A stretch of DNA of 64,000 nucleotides from Yaniella halotolerans DSM 15476 (lineage in GTDB: Bacteria > Actinomycetota > Actinomycetes > Actinomycetales > Micrococcaceae), in NCBI RefSeq assembly GCF_000420805.1, contig NZ_ATVQ01000002.1, forward strand, positions 1-64,000, in the 5' to 3' direction. Under the pieces are notes generated by a model, which was given only the letters and a program-made list of their open reading frames with translations, was not told the DNA's origin and ran no database searches. This document shows, piece by piece, positions 52,897-62,290 of the stretch. Each line of letters begins with the position of its first letter. Position 1 is the stretch's first letter. Both the position numbers and the translations under genes were made by a program.

Positions 52897-54102
52897 ATGA
52901 CCATAGGTCCGACACCTCGTGTAGCTCGTGCTTGGGATTGGCTCACCGGTGTGCATTCCCAAAAATCGGCCTACTGGCTGATCCTGGGACCCACCGTCGC
53001 GCTCACCTTTATCGGTGTCGTGATGGTGCTGTCCGCCTCATCGGTGGAGTTCATTGGCGGTTCAGGGTCGTTCTCCTCGCTGAGCTCACAGGGTTTGTAC
53101 TCTGTCATTGGGCTAGTGCTGTTGTTCTGGATGGGAAAGTGGCGACGGCAAACATATCACAAGCTCGCGGTGATTATGCTGCTGATCAGTATTGTGCTGC
53201 TGGCTCTAGTCTTTACACCGCTAGGTGTAGAAGTCAACGGAAACCGAAACTGGCTGCGACTGGGCGGATTCTCATTCCAGCCTGCGGAGGCGGCCAAACT
53301 GGCCTTTAGCGTGTGGGCTGCATATGCGCTCAGTCAAAAGCTGAAGTATCAGACCTTCGGCAAAGACCTCTTGGTTCCGGTGGTATTCCCGTTCGGTATC
53401 GTGATCGTGGCTCTGATTATGGGTGGACGTGACCTCGGCACAGTCCTCATTATGCTCATGATCATGGCCACCATCCTCTACCTGGGTGGTATGCGAACCA
53501 TCTACCTGGTTGGTACCGCTGTGCTTGGACTCATTAGTGTGGCTGTGCTCACCATGATGTCTGATAACCGTATGATGCGCATCCAAGCGTGGATGGGAAA
53601 CTGCGACCACCCAGCAGACCCTTGTTACCAATACGAACAAGGTATTTTTGCTTTAGCTTCGGGCGGATGGTTCGGCCTCGGGCTCGGACAGTCCCGACAA
53701 AAATGGTCCTATATACCTGAAGCCGGAAACGACTTTATTTTCACGGTATTGGGTGAAGAACTCGGGCTACTCGGTGCACTCTTGGTGATTGGTCTATTCG
53801 TCACCCTCGGTATCGGCATGTTCCGCGTGGCCTATAACAGCACCGATAATTTTGTTCGTCTTTCCACCGGTGCCATTATGACGTGGTTATTAGGACAAGC
53901 TTTCATGAACATTGCCATGGTGACCGGCCTACTTCCCGTGATTGGTGTTCCACTTCCTTTCATATCTGCGGGAGGTTCGGCACTGCTTATGGCCATACTC
54001 GCGGTAGGTGTGGTGCTATCTTTTGCAAGGCATCAGGCACAAGAGATCCAAGATAAAACGTCAACGGCGCAACGGCAGCCAGTCACGAAAGAAAGCGTAT
54101 AA
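52897..54102 (+). CDS. ftsW: septal peptidoglycan glycosyltransferase FtsW
   Basis: A 401-residue SEDS-family polymerase with about ten membrane helices. Conserved pieces are NRNWLRLGGFSFQPAEAAKL, GGRDLGTVLIML (catalytic-loop Asp), GNDFIFTVLGEELGLLG and PFISAGGSALL. It polymerises lipid II with FtsI. The extracellular loop contains two cysteines (GNCDHPADPCYQY) that could form a disulfide. The start is ATG at 52897 with ACAGGAG; the longer frame from 52744 lies within murD. Confidence 0.95.
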   Translation: MTIGPTPRVARAWDWLTGVHSQKSAYWLILGPTVALTFIGVVMVLSASSVEFIGGSGSFSSLSSQGLYSVIGLVLLFWMGKWRRQTYHKLAVIMLLISIVLLALVFTPLGVEVNGNRNWLRLGGFSFQPAEAAKLAFSVWAAYALSQKLKYQTFGKDLLVPVVFPFGIVIVALIMGGRDLGTVLIMLMIMATILYLGGMRTIYLVGTAVLGLISVAVLTMMSDNRMMRIQAWMGNCDHPADPCYQYEQGIFALASGGWFGLGLGQSRQKWSYIPEAGNDFIFTVLGEELGLLGALLVIGLFVTLGIGMFRVAYNSTDNFVRLSTGAIMTWLLGQAFMNIAMVTGLLPVIGVPLPFISAGGSALLMAILAVGVVLSFARHQAQEIQDKTSTAQRQPVTKESV

Positions 54103-54110
54103 CTCATACA

Positions 54111-55226
54111 ATGACTACGACTATGAACGTTGTCTTCACAGGTGGCGGTACAGCCGGCCACGTTTCTCCGATGCTCGCGATGGCTGACGCCCTGCTTCAT
54201 CGTTACCAAGACACTGAAGTTGAGGTAGATGTCTTAATGGTCGGCACCGCAGAAGGAATGGAAGCCACTCTCATCCCAGATGCAGGCTATGAGTTTTCAT
54301 CTGTCGATAAAGTGCCAATGCCCCGCAAGGTTTCGACAGATTTATTGAAGGTTCCATTTCGGCTCCGAAAAGCTATTAAGCAGGCACGGAAACTTCTCCG
54401 TGACCATGAAACCCAAGTCGTGGTGGGTGTGGGTGGATATGCTTCGACACCGGTGTATTTGGCCGCTCGTGCTGAAAAAGTCCCCGTCATCGTGCACGAA
54501 GGTAACGTACGACCCGGGCTGGCAAATAAACTCGGGGCTCGTTTCGCTAGCGTGGTCGCTTGTGCATTTGAAGGCACCGAGTTACCCGGCGCTATCCACG
54601 TTGGAATGCCCATGCGGACGGATATTACGGACCTTCCAATGGGCCCCACCATGCAGGCACAGGCCCGACAATCACTCGGACTGGATCCTGACAAAACAAC
54701 CCTCGTGGTCACAGGCGGCTCATCAGGAGCCTTGAATTTGAATAGCGCAGTTGGTGGGGCGTTGGATGACCTCCTGGCTACCGACGCGCAAATACTGCAT
54801 TTGACTGGACGCGACAAGGCCGTAACCGATACCTCAGGTGCCGTCGTCAACAAGGAAGGGTATGTGCAAGTTGAATATATTGACGGTCTTGCTCGCGTGT
54901 ATCAATCAGCAGATCTGATTGTAGCTCGCGCAGGTGCCGGGACTGTCCATGAATTAGCGGCCATCGGTCTTCCCTCGGTTTTAGTCCCACTGCCAATCGG
55001 TAACGGAGAACAGGAGCTAAACGCGGCCGGCCTCAAAGAATCCGGGGCCGCTGTGGTGGTTGCTGATGAAGATTTCACATCCCAATGGGTGGCCACAAGG
55101 TTGCCCAATCTTCTGCTCGACCAGCCCCGTCTTGAGTACATGGCTCAGACTGCCAAAAATCTAGGCATTAACGATGCCGCAGAAACCATGGCCACTATTA
55201 TTTCCGAAACGAAAGTCGCACGATGA
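54111..55226 (+). CDS. murG: lipid II synthase MurG
   Basis: A 371-residue GT-B glycosyltransferase that moves GlcNAc from UDP-GlcNAc to lipid I on the inner membrane face. VFTGGGTAGHVSPMLAMADAL is the N-terminal G-loop (VFTGGGTAGHVSP, then MLAMADAL); VGVGGYASTPVYLAAR and HEGNVRPGLANKLGAR follow; the donor site has VTGGSSGALNLN and ARAGAGTVHELAAIGLPS. HEGN replaces the more common HEQN. ATG at 54111; ATG at 54123 is an alternative. Overlaps murC by ATGA. Confidence 0.95.
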   Translation: MTTTMNVVFTGGGTAGHVSPMLAMADALLHRYQDTEVEVDVLMVGTAEGMEATLIPDAGYEFSSVDKVPMPRKVSTDLLKVPFRLRKAIKQARKLLRDHETQVVVGVGGYASTPVYLAARAEKVPVIVHEGNVRPGLANKLGARFASVVACAFEGTELPGAIHVGMPMRTDITDLPMGPTMQAQARQSLGLDPDKTTLVVTGGSSGALNLNSAVGGALDDLLATDAQILHLTGRDKAVTDTSGAVVNKEGYVQVEYIDGLARVYQSADLIVARAGAGTVHELAAIGLPSVLVPLPIGNGEQELNAAGLKESGAAVVVADEDFTSQWVATRLPNLLLDQPRLEYMAQTAKNLGINDAAETMATIISETKVAR

Positions 55227-56731
55227 CCCACCACGACACCCCTCGTTTGCAAGACATTCGGCATGCCCATTTTCTCGGTATCGGAGGAGTTGGCGTATCC
55301 GGTGTCGCACGTATATTGCTCGCCCGTGGCATTACTGTGACCGGAACTGATGCCAAAGACTTGCCAGTTATGCAGCAACTCCGTGATCGTGGCGCTACCA
55401 TCTACGTGGGCTATGACGCGGAGAACTTTCACCGGGCACAAGAACAATCCAACAGCTCCATCGACGTTGTTATTGCCTCCACTGTGGCTAATGCTGATAA
55501 CCCGGAGCGGCAGGCGGCCGAAGCTGCCGGGGTGCCGATTTACCACCGTTCTGAAGGCCTTGCCGCGGCGATGGATGGCAAGAAGGTCCTTACGGTTGCC
55601 GGTACGCATGGAAAAACGACGACGTCATCAATGGCCGCAGTCGCGTTTAACCATGTCGGTGCACAACCTTCGTTCGCGGTAGGGGCTGCCATTGCTAATC
55701 TTGGGACCAATGCGGAGCATGGAGCAGGTGACTGGTTTATTGCAGAAGCCGATGAATCCGATGGTTCGCTTTTGAACTACATCCCAAATATTTCAATTAT
55801 CACAAATATTGAAGCAGATCACCTCGACTACTATGGCACCGAAGCAGCCGTCCATCAAGTGTTTGCCGATTTTGCAACGCAGATCAAACCAGATGGGGCT
55901 CTTGTTGTTTGCGTGAACGACGAGGGCGCAGCTTCCTTGGCACAACGTCACCGCGACGGAGAAACTGCACAGAACCCAAGAGCGAAAGTATATACCTATG
56001 GGCTCGCTCCGAGTATGGACCCGAAAGAGGCTACCAACACATACGCGCCTGCGCTGGACCTAGCCATCACCGATATCCAACCGGATGTGACCGGTTCTGG
56101 CCAACAAGTCACCTATCAGTTCAGCGACGGAAGCTCTGAAACCGTTGCATTAGCGACTCCTGGCACACATAATGCCCTCAATGCGGCCGGTGTGCTCTTA
56201 GCATCCGTGTTGGCAGGTATACCGGCAGCAGATGCAGCCGCAGGTTTGGCATCATTTACCGGATCAGCCAGACGTTTCGAACACCACGGCACAGTGAACG
56301 ACATTCGCGTCTACGATGACTATGCTCACCACCCCACGGAAGTTCACGCCGCGATCACCGCAGCCAACACGATGGCTGCTGGAAATAAGGTCCACGTAGT
56401 TTTTCAGCCACACCTATTTTCCCGGACGCAAGACTTTGCCCAAGAATTCGCTGCAGCCCTCTCACTGGCGTCAACTGTGCGTGTGCTGGATATTTACCGT
56501 GCTCGAGAAACACCCATCGAGGGCGTGAGCGCCGAACTTATCACATCCCAACTGGCACAAGAACTCACCACTCGATATCCTCAAGCAACGCAAGTGGCCA
56601 GCAGGGAAGCTGCCGTGAAATCGGTCGTGCAAGTTGCCACACCGGGAGACATTATCTTGACCCTGGGTGCCGGTGATGTAAATCAGCTTATTGAAGCCAT
56701 TCTTGCCGGTCTCAACCAAACCAATAGCTAG
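55223..56731 (+). CDS. murC: UDP-MurNAc:L-Ala ligase MurC
   Basis: A 502-residue Mur ligase that adds the first stem residue, L-alanine. N-terminal HFLGIGGVGVSGVARIL; ATP loop VAGTHGKTTTSSM; AEADESDGSLLNYIPNISII and EADHLDYYG in the central domain; YDDYAHHPTEVHAAI and FQPHLFSRTQDF, the MurC-type C-terminal motifs. It overlaps murG by 4 nt and is followed 5 nt later by ftsQ, so dose-coupled with division proteins. Confidence 0.96.
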   Translation: MTHHDTPRLQDIRHAHFLGIGGVGVSGVARILLARGITVTGTDAKDLPVMQQLRDRGATIYVGYDAENFHRAQEQSNSSIDVVIASTVANADNPERQAAEAAGVPIYHRSEGLAAAMDGKKVLTVAGTHGKTTTSSMAAVAFNHVGAQPSFAVGAAIANLGTNAEHGAGDWFIAEADESDGSLLNYIPNISIITNIEADHLDYYGTEAAVHQVFADFATQIKPDGALVVCVNDEGAASLAQRHRDGETAQNPRAKVYTYGLAPSMDPKEATNTYAPALDLAITDIQPDVTGSGQQVTYQFSDGSSETVALATPGTHNALNAAGVLLASVLAGIPAADAAAGLASFTGSARRFEHHGTVNDIRVYDDYAHHPTEVHAAITAANTMAAGNKVHVVFQPHLFSRTQDFAQEFAAALSLASTVRVLDIYRARETPIEGVSAELITSQLAQELTTRYPQATQVASREAAVKSVVQVATPGDIILTLGAGDVNQLIEAILAGLNQTNS

Positions 56732-56736
56732 CGCTC

Positions 56737-57711
56737 ATGTCGAAAAACCCTCCCAACGATCCACAAAATAGCTCGCAAGATGCTGACAAAGTCGCTCAGA
56801 AGTTTCCCGGTTTGGCAGCTAAAAAACCGGCAAAATCTATTTCAGTAGAGCGACCCGTCCACGTTGATGAAAAAACGGTGACGGAAACGGGGATACCTCA
56901 GACAGAAGACAAAGCCGCAATGCCTAAGAGCGTCTTAGAGGAAAGTCCGCAGGCAGACACCGGCAAACAGGATGAAACAGTCTTGGAACTGCCACCCAGT
57001 CCTGAGCAACGCAAAGCTAAACGTCGTCGAACCATAGGGATTAGCGTCCTTGCAACCCTGGCGCTCCTTGGAGGCGGATGGGCGGTATTGTTCTTCTCTC
57101 CGATTCTGGCCATTGAAGATATCGAGCATGAAGGACTCGATCTGGTGACAGAATCCCAGGCAACCGAACGCACGACACAGCTCGAAGGGAAGCCGTTACC
57201 CCAAGTGGGGGAACGCGGTGTGAACGAACTCTTTGAAGATATTCCGGCTGTCAAAGACGTGGCGTTGCGCGCAGAACCACCTCATGGGCTCGTGGTCAAT
57301 ATCCATGAGCATCGACCTATTGCTATGGGACCGCGGGGCAAAGAATATGTTGTGTTCTCTAAAGACGGCACAGAACTGGCCGAAATCACATCGAAAAAAG
57401 CCCAAGAATTTGACCTTCCAGTGGTTGCGTCTGCAGCAGATGTAGCCGACGAAGATGTATTCAACACCATCACGGAAGTACTGGGCTCGCTGCCAGACGA
57501 TCTGCGCGAGCAAGTACGGGCAGCTTCAGGATCTTCGATAGACTCAATTGAACTCGAGCTGACGTCTGGCAAAATGGTCATGTGGGGCAACAACGAAGAG
57601 GCCGAAAAGAAGGCCCAAGTTCTCGAAGCATTGCTTGGTCTCGAAGACGATGAAGCGGCTGAAATTTCAGAATATGATGTCTCTGCACCAGACTTTCCGG
57701 TCACTCGGTGA
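56737..57711 (+). CDS. ftsQ: cell division protein FtsQ
   Basis: A 324-residue single-pass protein. The cytoplasmic N-terminus of about 98 residues is long and charged; the transmembrane helix is about 100-121 (GISVLATLALLGGGWAVLFF); a POTRA domain (about 125-195, IEDIEHEGLDLVTESQATER) and the FtsQ C-terminal domain follow. It links FtsZ-side and periplasmic divisome parts with FtsL. The acidic tail ends in SAPDFPVTR. A 150-nt spacer separates it from ftsZ. Confidence 0.92.
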   Translation: MSKNPPNDPQNSSQDADKVAQKFPGLAAKKPAKSISVERPVHVDEKTVTETGIPQTEDKAAMPKSVLEESPQADTGKQDETVLELPPSPEQRKAKRRRTIGISVLATLALLGGGWAVLFFSPILAIEDIEHEGLDLVTESQATERTTQLEGKPLPQVGERGVNELFEDIPAVKDVALRAEPPHGLVVNIHEHRPIAMGPRGKEYVVFSKDGTELAEITSKKAQEFDLPVVASAADVADEDVFNTITEVLGSLPDDLREQVRAASGSSIDSIELELTSGKMVMWGNNEEAEKKAQVLEALLGLEDDEAAEISEYDVSAPDFPVTR

Positions 57712-57861
57712 CTTCATTCGCTTTTTATCTGGTGATCGGGCCGACACACGGTCAACGGTCATTGCCCAGCCGTTGGTGTGGGCATATTGTGTGCTAGAGA
57801 AGTAAACTTGGACGCAGCTTGAACTCCGTCCCACAAACGAACGCAGAATAGGGATCATATC

Positions 57862-59040
57862 GTGAGCTCACCCCAGAACTACCTGGCCGTCATCAAAGTT
57901 GTCGGTGTCGGCGGCGGCGGCGTGAACGCTGTTAACCGAATGATCGATGTCGGATTGCGCGGTGTTGAGTTCATTGCTATTAACACCGACGCCCAGGCAC
58001 TACTCATGTCGTCTGCAGAAGTAAAACTCGACGTCGGCCGTGATCTAACCCGCGGTCTCGGTGCAGGTGCCGATCCAGAGGTTGGCCGTCAAGCCGCTGA
58101 GGATCATGTCGAAGAGATCGAAGCAGCGCTTAAAGGTGCTGACATGGTGTTCGTAACAGCAGGCGAAGGTGGCGGAACCGGAACCGGTGCTGCCCCCGTC
58201 GTGGCTCGTGTTGCACGGTCGCTCGGTGCCCTAACCATCGGTGTGGTCACGCGACCGTTTACCTTCGAAGGTCGTCGTAGAGCAACGAACGCTGAGACAG
58301 GTATCGACACTCTGCGTGACGAAGTCGATACGTTGATTGTTATTCCGAACGACCGACTGCTCTCGATTTCTGATCGATCTATTTCGATCATGGAAGCCTT
58401 CGAAGAAGCGGATAAGGTGCTCTTATCCGGTGTGCAAGGCATTACAGACCTCATTACCACTGCAGGGCTTATTAACCTCGACTTTGCAGACGTCAAGTCA
58501 GTTATGCAAGGTGCCGGTTCAGCTTTGATGGGACTTGGCGCGGCACAGGGTGAGAACCGAGCGGTAGAGGCAACTGAAGCAGCGATTGCTTCACCACTTC
58601 TAGAAGCCTCGATCGACGGTGCTCACGGGGTGCTCCTGTCAATTCAGGGCGGCACAGACATGGGGCTCTTCGAGATTAACGAGGCCGCCCGCATGGTACA
58701 AGAAGTTGCTCACCCAGAAGCCAACATTATTTTCGGTGCGGTCATTTCCGACAATCTCGGTGACGAAGTGCGTGTAACTGTTATCGCCGCCGGTTTCGAC
58801 GATCCTGTTAATGCGTCACAAAATGCAGGAACGTCACAAGTAGCTGCACCAGTTGCACCAGTGGCCTCGATCAGCCCGGTGAGTGCACCGGAACCAAATA
58901 TTCCTGAAGAGGCATCAGAGGACACCGAGGAAGCAACGGAAGATAAGCCAGAGCAAAACCGGGTCGAACCGTTGCCGACCGTTGTAGAGACATCAAATAA
59001 GGGTAATGACGACCTGGATGTGCCTGATTTCCTCAAGTAA
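57862..59040 (+). CDS. ftsZ: cell division GTPase FtsZ
   Basis: A 392-residue tubulin homologue that forms the Z ring. [16 protein letters not shown], the tubulin signature [15 protein letters not shown], and T7-loop [11 protein letters not shown] are present. An acidic linker (about 320-380) leads to the conserved C-terminal peptide [10 protein letters not shown], which binds SepF. The start is GTG at 57862 with AGGGAT 7 nt upstream. The spacer before it has a TAAACT -10 candidate at 57803-57808, so ftsZ is probably transcribed separately; an FtsR homologue is encoded at 20 kb. Confidence 0.98.
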   Translation: MSSPQNYLAVIKVVGVGGGGVNAVNRMIDVGLRGVEFIAINTDAQALLMSSAEVKLDVGRDLTRGLGAGADPEVGRQAAEDHVEEIEAALKGADMVFVTAGEGGGTGTGAAPVVARVARSLGALTIGVVTRPFTFEGRRRATNAETGIDTLRDEVDTLIVIPNDRLLSISDRSISIMEAFEEADKVLLSGVQGITDLITTAGLINLDFADVKSVMQGAGSALMGLGAAQGENRAVEATEAAIASPLLEASIDGAHGVLLSIQGGTDMGLFEINEAARMVQEVAHPEANIIFGAVISDNLGDEVRVTVIAAGFDDPVNASQNAGTSQVAAPVAPVASISPVSAPEPNIPEEASEDTEEATEDKPEQNRVEPLPTVVETSNKGNDDLDVPDFLK

Positions 59041-59767
59041 GCTGCTGGTCCACCAGCACAGCACCGACTCCGGACACAATGTTGGATTCACATCTGTGGA
59101 CGCCGGAAATATGTCGCTCACAGTGCTGGAACAGCATCATACCGCTGAAGATACGAGGAATAACCGTCGAGCTCTCGAATCAGCTCTGGGTATTGATCCA
59201 GGGACAACAAGGTTTGTTTCTCAGACTCATTCAGCGATTGTGCAATCCTCCGGGGATAGAGGATGGGGACAGGTCGACACCCTAGGTGAAGGCGATGCAA
59301 TCATCTCGGAAGACGGCAGGGATCCCATCGCCATCTTGGTGGCCGATTGTCTGCCGATTGCTTTCACCACGAACTATGGACCGACTGCCATTGCGCACGC
59401 GGGTCGGGTGGGGTTGTTAGACGGCATCATTCAAAATACGGTCCGGTACCTCCGTTCCTTGGACACTCAAGGAGCCGGGACGATCTCGGCCACCATTGGT
59501 CCCGGTATTTGCGGCAAGTGTTACGAAGTCCCCGAGCATATGCGTGACCAGGCTGCCCAAGATCACCCGGCCATATTTTCACAGACGACGTGGGGAAGTG
59601 CTGCTCTAGATCTCCCCGCAGCGGCTGAGGCCATCCTGCAGGAGCAAGACGTCGAGGTGCGGCATGTGAACGAATGCACCTTCACAAATGAACGACTCTT
59701 TTCTCACCGACGTGCTCCAGGAATTGGCCGTCTGGCCGGAGTCGTGTTGCCGACACATAAAGCTTAG
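59006..59767 (+). CDS. pgeF: PgeF/YfiH-family purine nucleosidase-like protein
   Basis: A 253-residue laccase-domain (DUF152) protein. The copper/zinc-type residues are in [18 protein letters not shown] and [25 protein letters not shown] is the typical C-terminal motif. Relatives act as purine nucleoside phosphorylase/deaminase or correct misplaced L-Ser in peptidoglycan precursors (PgeF), which fits this wall cluster. The HAGWRG motif reads HAGRVG. The start is unclear: ATG at 59006 overlaps ftsZ by 35 nt and has AAGGG too close; ATG at 59018 is the alternative. Confidence 0.85.
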   Translation: MTTWMCLISSSKLLVHQHSTDSGHNVGFTSVDAGNMSLTVLEQHHTAEDTRNNRRALESALGIDPGTTRFVSQTHSAIVQSSGDRGWGQVDTLGEGDAIISEDGRDPIAILVADCLPIAFTTNYGPTAIAHAGRVGLLDGIIQNTVRYLRSLDTQGAGTISATIGPGICGKCYEVPEHMRDQAAQDHPAIFSQTTWGSAALDLPAAAEAILQEQDVEVRHVNECTFTNERLFSHRRAPGIGRLAGVVLPTHKA

Positions 59768-59867
59768 GAATGCTGCACGACACACCAACGATAGAGACGC
59801 ATTTCCCTGGTTTTAGACCAGTTGTCTACTAAGGTCGAAGGTGTCCTAGGACATTCAAGGAGTTGAG

Positions 59868-60431
59868 GTGCGCATGGTTAGCGGATTAAGAAAAGCCATG
59901 ATCCGTATGGGTCTGGCTGATAGTGATGAAGCATATGAGCAAGAGCTTATAGAAGAAGAACGTAAAGCAAGTCAGGCACCAGCCGAACCTGCCCCGAAGC
60001 CAGAGGTGCGCGAGGCAGCCGCTGAGCCGACACAACCCGTGGAAACACCGCAGGCAGGTCCACGTGCGGTTCCAGACCAAGACGATGACTACCGGGCACC
60101 GGTTACACCTATCAAACGTGTAGTCCAGTCCCGAGAGGAAAGCGCTGAAGTGCATAAACTGCGTACCATCCACCCGCGGTCCTATAATGACGCGAAACTC
60201 ATCGGGGAAGCAATCCGCTCCGGGATTCCCGTCATCATAAACGTCACCGACATGTCGGAAGCAGAAGCGAAACGACTAGTGGACTTTTCAGCGGGTCTTG
60301 CCTTTGGTCTCCACGGAGCGATCGAGCGCGTAACGAATAAAGTGTTCCTGCTGACTCCGACCAACGTCGAAAACGTCATTGACGGGCATTCGGCTACCGC
60401 CCACGACGAAGATTTTTTCGACCAGGCGTAA
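59868..60431 (+). CDS. sepF: cell division protein SepF
   Basis: A 187-residue SepF. The N-terminal amphipathic membrane-targeting helix ([15 protein letters not shown]) is followed by an acidic, Pro-rich linker and the C-terminal SepF domain from about 95 ([39 protein letters not shown]). It tethers FtsZ to the membrane in actinobacteria, which lack FtsA. The start is GTG at 59868 with AAGGAG at a good distance; an ATG two codons later is less well placed. Confidence 0.94.
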   Translation: MRMVSGLRKAMIRMGLADSDEAYEQELIEEERKASQAPAEPAPKPEVREAAAEPTQPVETPQAGPRAVPDQDDDYRAPVTPIKRVVQSREESAEVHKLRTIHPRSYNDAKLIGEAIRSGIPVIINVTDMSEAEAKRLVDFSAGLAFGLHGAIERVTNKVFLLTPTNVENVIDGHSATAHDEDFFDQA

Positions 60432-60474
60432 CTCGAACCGCAAAGCCACACTGAATCAAGGATATTGAGGACTC

Positions 60475-60768
60475 GTGCAAATAGTTTGGACCACGCTGTA
60501 TCTGGTTGCGACCATTTACTTTTTCATCCTCGTGGTACGCGTCCTATATTCACTAGTCAACTCCTTTGCGCGCGACTGGCGACCACGTGGAATAAACCTC
60601 ATCATTGCCGAGCTGGTAATGACAATAACTGATCCGCCACTACGCTTCTTCCGTCGGTTTATTCCACCGTTGCGCATAGGACAAGTGTCATTGGATCTAT
60701 CATTTATCGTTGTGTTCTTCATCGTCATGATCATCCGCTTCGTGGCGTTACAGGCCGCAGCAAGCTGA
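60475..60768 (+). CDS. YggT-family membrane protein
   Basis: A 97-residue protein with two hydrophobic helices (VWTTLYLVATIYFFILVVRV and LSFIVVFFIVMIIRFVAL) linked by the YggT motif ITDPPLRFFRRFIPPL. It lies between sepF and divIVA, as in most actinobacteria; corynebacterial YggT influences division and osmotic traits. The start is GTG at 60475 with TGAGG. Probably co-transcribed with sepF; a 190-nt gap then precedes divIVA. Confidence 0.9.
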   Translation: MQIVWTTLYLVATIYFFILVVRVLYSLVNSFARDWRPRGINLIIAELVMTITDPPLRFFRRFIPPLRIGQVSLDLSFIVVFFIVMIIRFVALQAAAS

Positions 60769-60905
60769 CCAACTAAAGTGATATTCTTGAAATTTTAGGA
60801 TATTTCGTCATTATGGCGGCGTGGACTACTCGTTTACCAAGCCACGGTGATAATGTAATCCTCAGATGAATAAGTAGACTAGAGTTCCGACTTGAACTAC
60901 TGATG

Positions 60906-60923
60906 AGAAAACTCAAGTTTTCT
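60906..60923. promoter_or_regulatory. palindrome in the divIVA leader
   Basis: AGAAAACT and AGTTTTCT form 8-nt inverted arms around CA, 36 nt before the divIVA start. A TAGACT -10 candidate at 60876-60881 places this palindrome in the early transcribed leader, a typical operator position. The binding protein is unknown. Confidence 0.4.
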
Positions 60924-60958
60924 GAATATGTACATGACCAAGTAATTGGGGTGACCAC

Positions 60959-61639
60959 ATGGCTCTCACGCCGGAAGTTGTAGTCAATAAGAAGTTCCAA
61001 GTCACGAAATTTCGTGAAGGCTACGATCAAGACGAAGTAGACGATTTTCTCGACGAGATCGTTGAGGAACTGCGCCGTCTAAATCAAGAAAATGACGATC
61101 TACGGCGTCAGGTGACTGAGCTTGAAGCTCAAACCGGTGAAGAAGCACCAGTCCCGGCCCCTGTTCCTGCTGGCGACGGAGAAGACTCCACAACCACCTC
61201 GGCAGCAGACCTTCCTGTTGTTGAGCCAGAACAGGAAACTGAAACCGAAGCTCCTGCGACAGTAGAAGCAGAGCCTGAGCAGGTTCAGCAGCCAACCGCA
61301 ACAGCGGCTGCTCCTGTTTCGTCCGGTCACGAAGATACCGCAGAGTCCGCAGCCGGCGTTTTGGCCATGGCGCAGCGCCTGCACGACGAATATGTCTCCG
61401 ACGGTGAGCGTAAACGCGACGAGATCGTCTCTGAAGCAGAGCGCGAAGCAAACCGTCTCGTTACCGAGGCACAAGAAACTTCACGTAAAACCTTGGCTGA
61501 CTTTGAAGAGCGCAAGACTGTGCTGGAACGCGAAGTCGAAGAACTCCGTGGTTTCGAACGCGACTACCGTTCACGGTTGCGTTCATTCATCGAAAACCAA
61601 CTACAGGATCTGGACTCACAAGCTCGAGTCACAGACTAG
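60959..61639 (+). CDS. divIVA: polar growth scaffold DivIVA (Wag31)
   Basis: A 226-residue coiled-coil protein. The N-terminal lipid-binding domain (ALTPEVVVNKKFQVTKFREG, then YDQDEVDDFLDEIVEEL) is highly conserved; a first coiled coil follows, then a Pro/Glu/Ala/Thr-rich linker (about 58-125), and a second long coiled coil (about 130-226, HDEYVSDGERKRDEI). In actinobacteria it recruits wall synthesis to the poles, and in mycobacteria it is a PknA/PknB substrate. ATG at 60959 with GGGGTGA. It has its own promoter region and is followed by a strong terminator. Confidence 0.95.
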   Translation: MALTPEVVVNKKFQVTKFREGYDQDEVDDFLDEIVEELRRLNQENDDLRRQVTELEAQTGEEAPVPAPVPAGDGEDSTTTSAADLPVVEPEQETETEAPATVEAEPEQVQQPTATAAAPVSSGHEDTAESAAGVLAMAQRLHDEYVSDGERKRDEIVSEAEREANRLVTEAQETSRKTLADFEERKTVLEREVEELRGFERDYRSRLRSFIENQLQDLDSQARVTD

Positions 61640-61682
61640 TCTGGTACCCCGAGACGACTTCCGGGAGTTCTCCACCACGATT

Positions 61683-61717
61683 GATGGTCGGCTATTTTCA
61701 GAAAATAGCCGACCATC
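61683..61717 (+). terminator. terminator of divIVA
   Basis: A perfect 16-nt inverted repeat (GATGGTCGGCTATTTT and complement) with a 3-nt loop lies 43 nt after the divIVA stop. It closes the division-gene series before lspA. Confidence 0.9.
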
Positions 61718-61753
61718 TTCATGTACAACAACTTTTACTCATAAGGAGCCAGC

Positions 61754-62290
61754 GTGGCCCGAGATGAACAACAGGCACCGCAGCGAGCGTGGTGGATCGC
61801 GCTGATCCCCCTGGTTGTCGCTTATGTAGCCGACCTCTGGTCGAAGGAAGCCGTGCTTGCCAATATGCAAGAAGGCGACCGCATAGCGGTGTTGGAACCT
61901 ATCCTTACCTGGCACTTCATACGAAACCCCGGGGCTGCCTTTTCGATAGGCACTGAATACACCTGGTTGTTCACAATCATCCAAGCTGTAGGCCTCATTA
62001 TCGTGCTCTACCTGATTGTGCGTAAAGCACGGACGCTCCCGTGGCTCCTAACCCTTGGTGCACTCGGCGGAGGCATCGCTGGCAATCTCACAGATCGACT
62101 TTTCAGAGAGCCTGGTTTCGGTACCGGGCACGTAATTGATTTTATAGCTGTCCCGAATTTTGCGATCTTCAATATCGCGGATTCGTTCATTGTCGTCTCC
62201 ATCATCGTGGTTGTCCTACTGGTGATGATGGGTAAAACCATGGATGGTCGCCCAGAGGATAGCAACGACGCTGAACATGCCAAACGCTGA
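61754..62290 (+). CDS. lspA: lipoprotein signal peptidase LspA
   Basis: A 178-residue aspartic protease with four membrane helices that cleaves prolipoprotein signal peptides. The catalytic aspartates are Asp114 (AGNLTDRLF) and Asp143 (FNIADSF); HFIRNPGAAFSIG is the conserved loop. It would process the lipoprotein encoded at 40.3-42.3 kb. The start is GTG at 61754 with AAGGAG at 5 nt. rluD starts 14 nt before its stop. Confidence 0.95.
   Translation: MARDEQQAPQRAWWIALIPLVVAYVADLWSKEAVLANMQEGDRIAVLEPILTWHFIRNPGAAFSIGTEYTWLFTIIQAVGLIIVLYLIVRKARTLPWLLTLGALGGGIAGNLTDRLFREPGFGTGHVIDFIAVPNFAIFNIADSFIVVSIIVVVLLVMMGKTMDGRPEDSNDAEHAKR

Noticed and set aside
54287-54853. 188-codon reverse ORF inside murG
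   Set aside because: Antisense shadow of a highly conserved gene; no RBS and Ser/Thr/Arg-rich composition typical of shadows.
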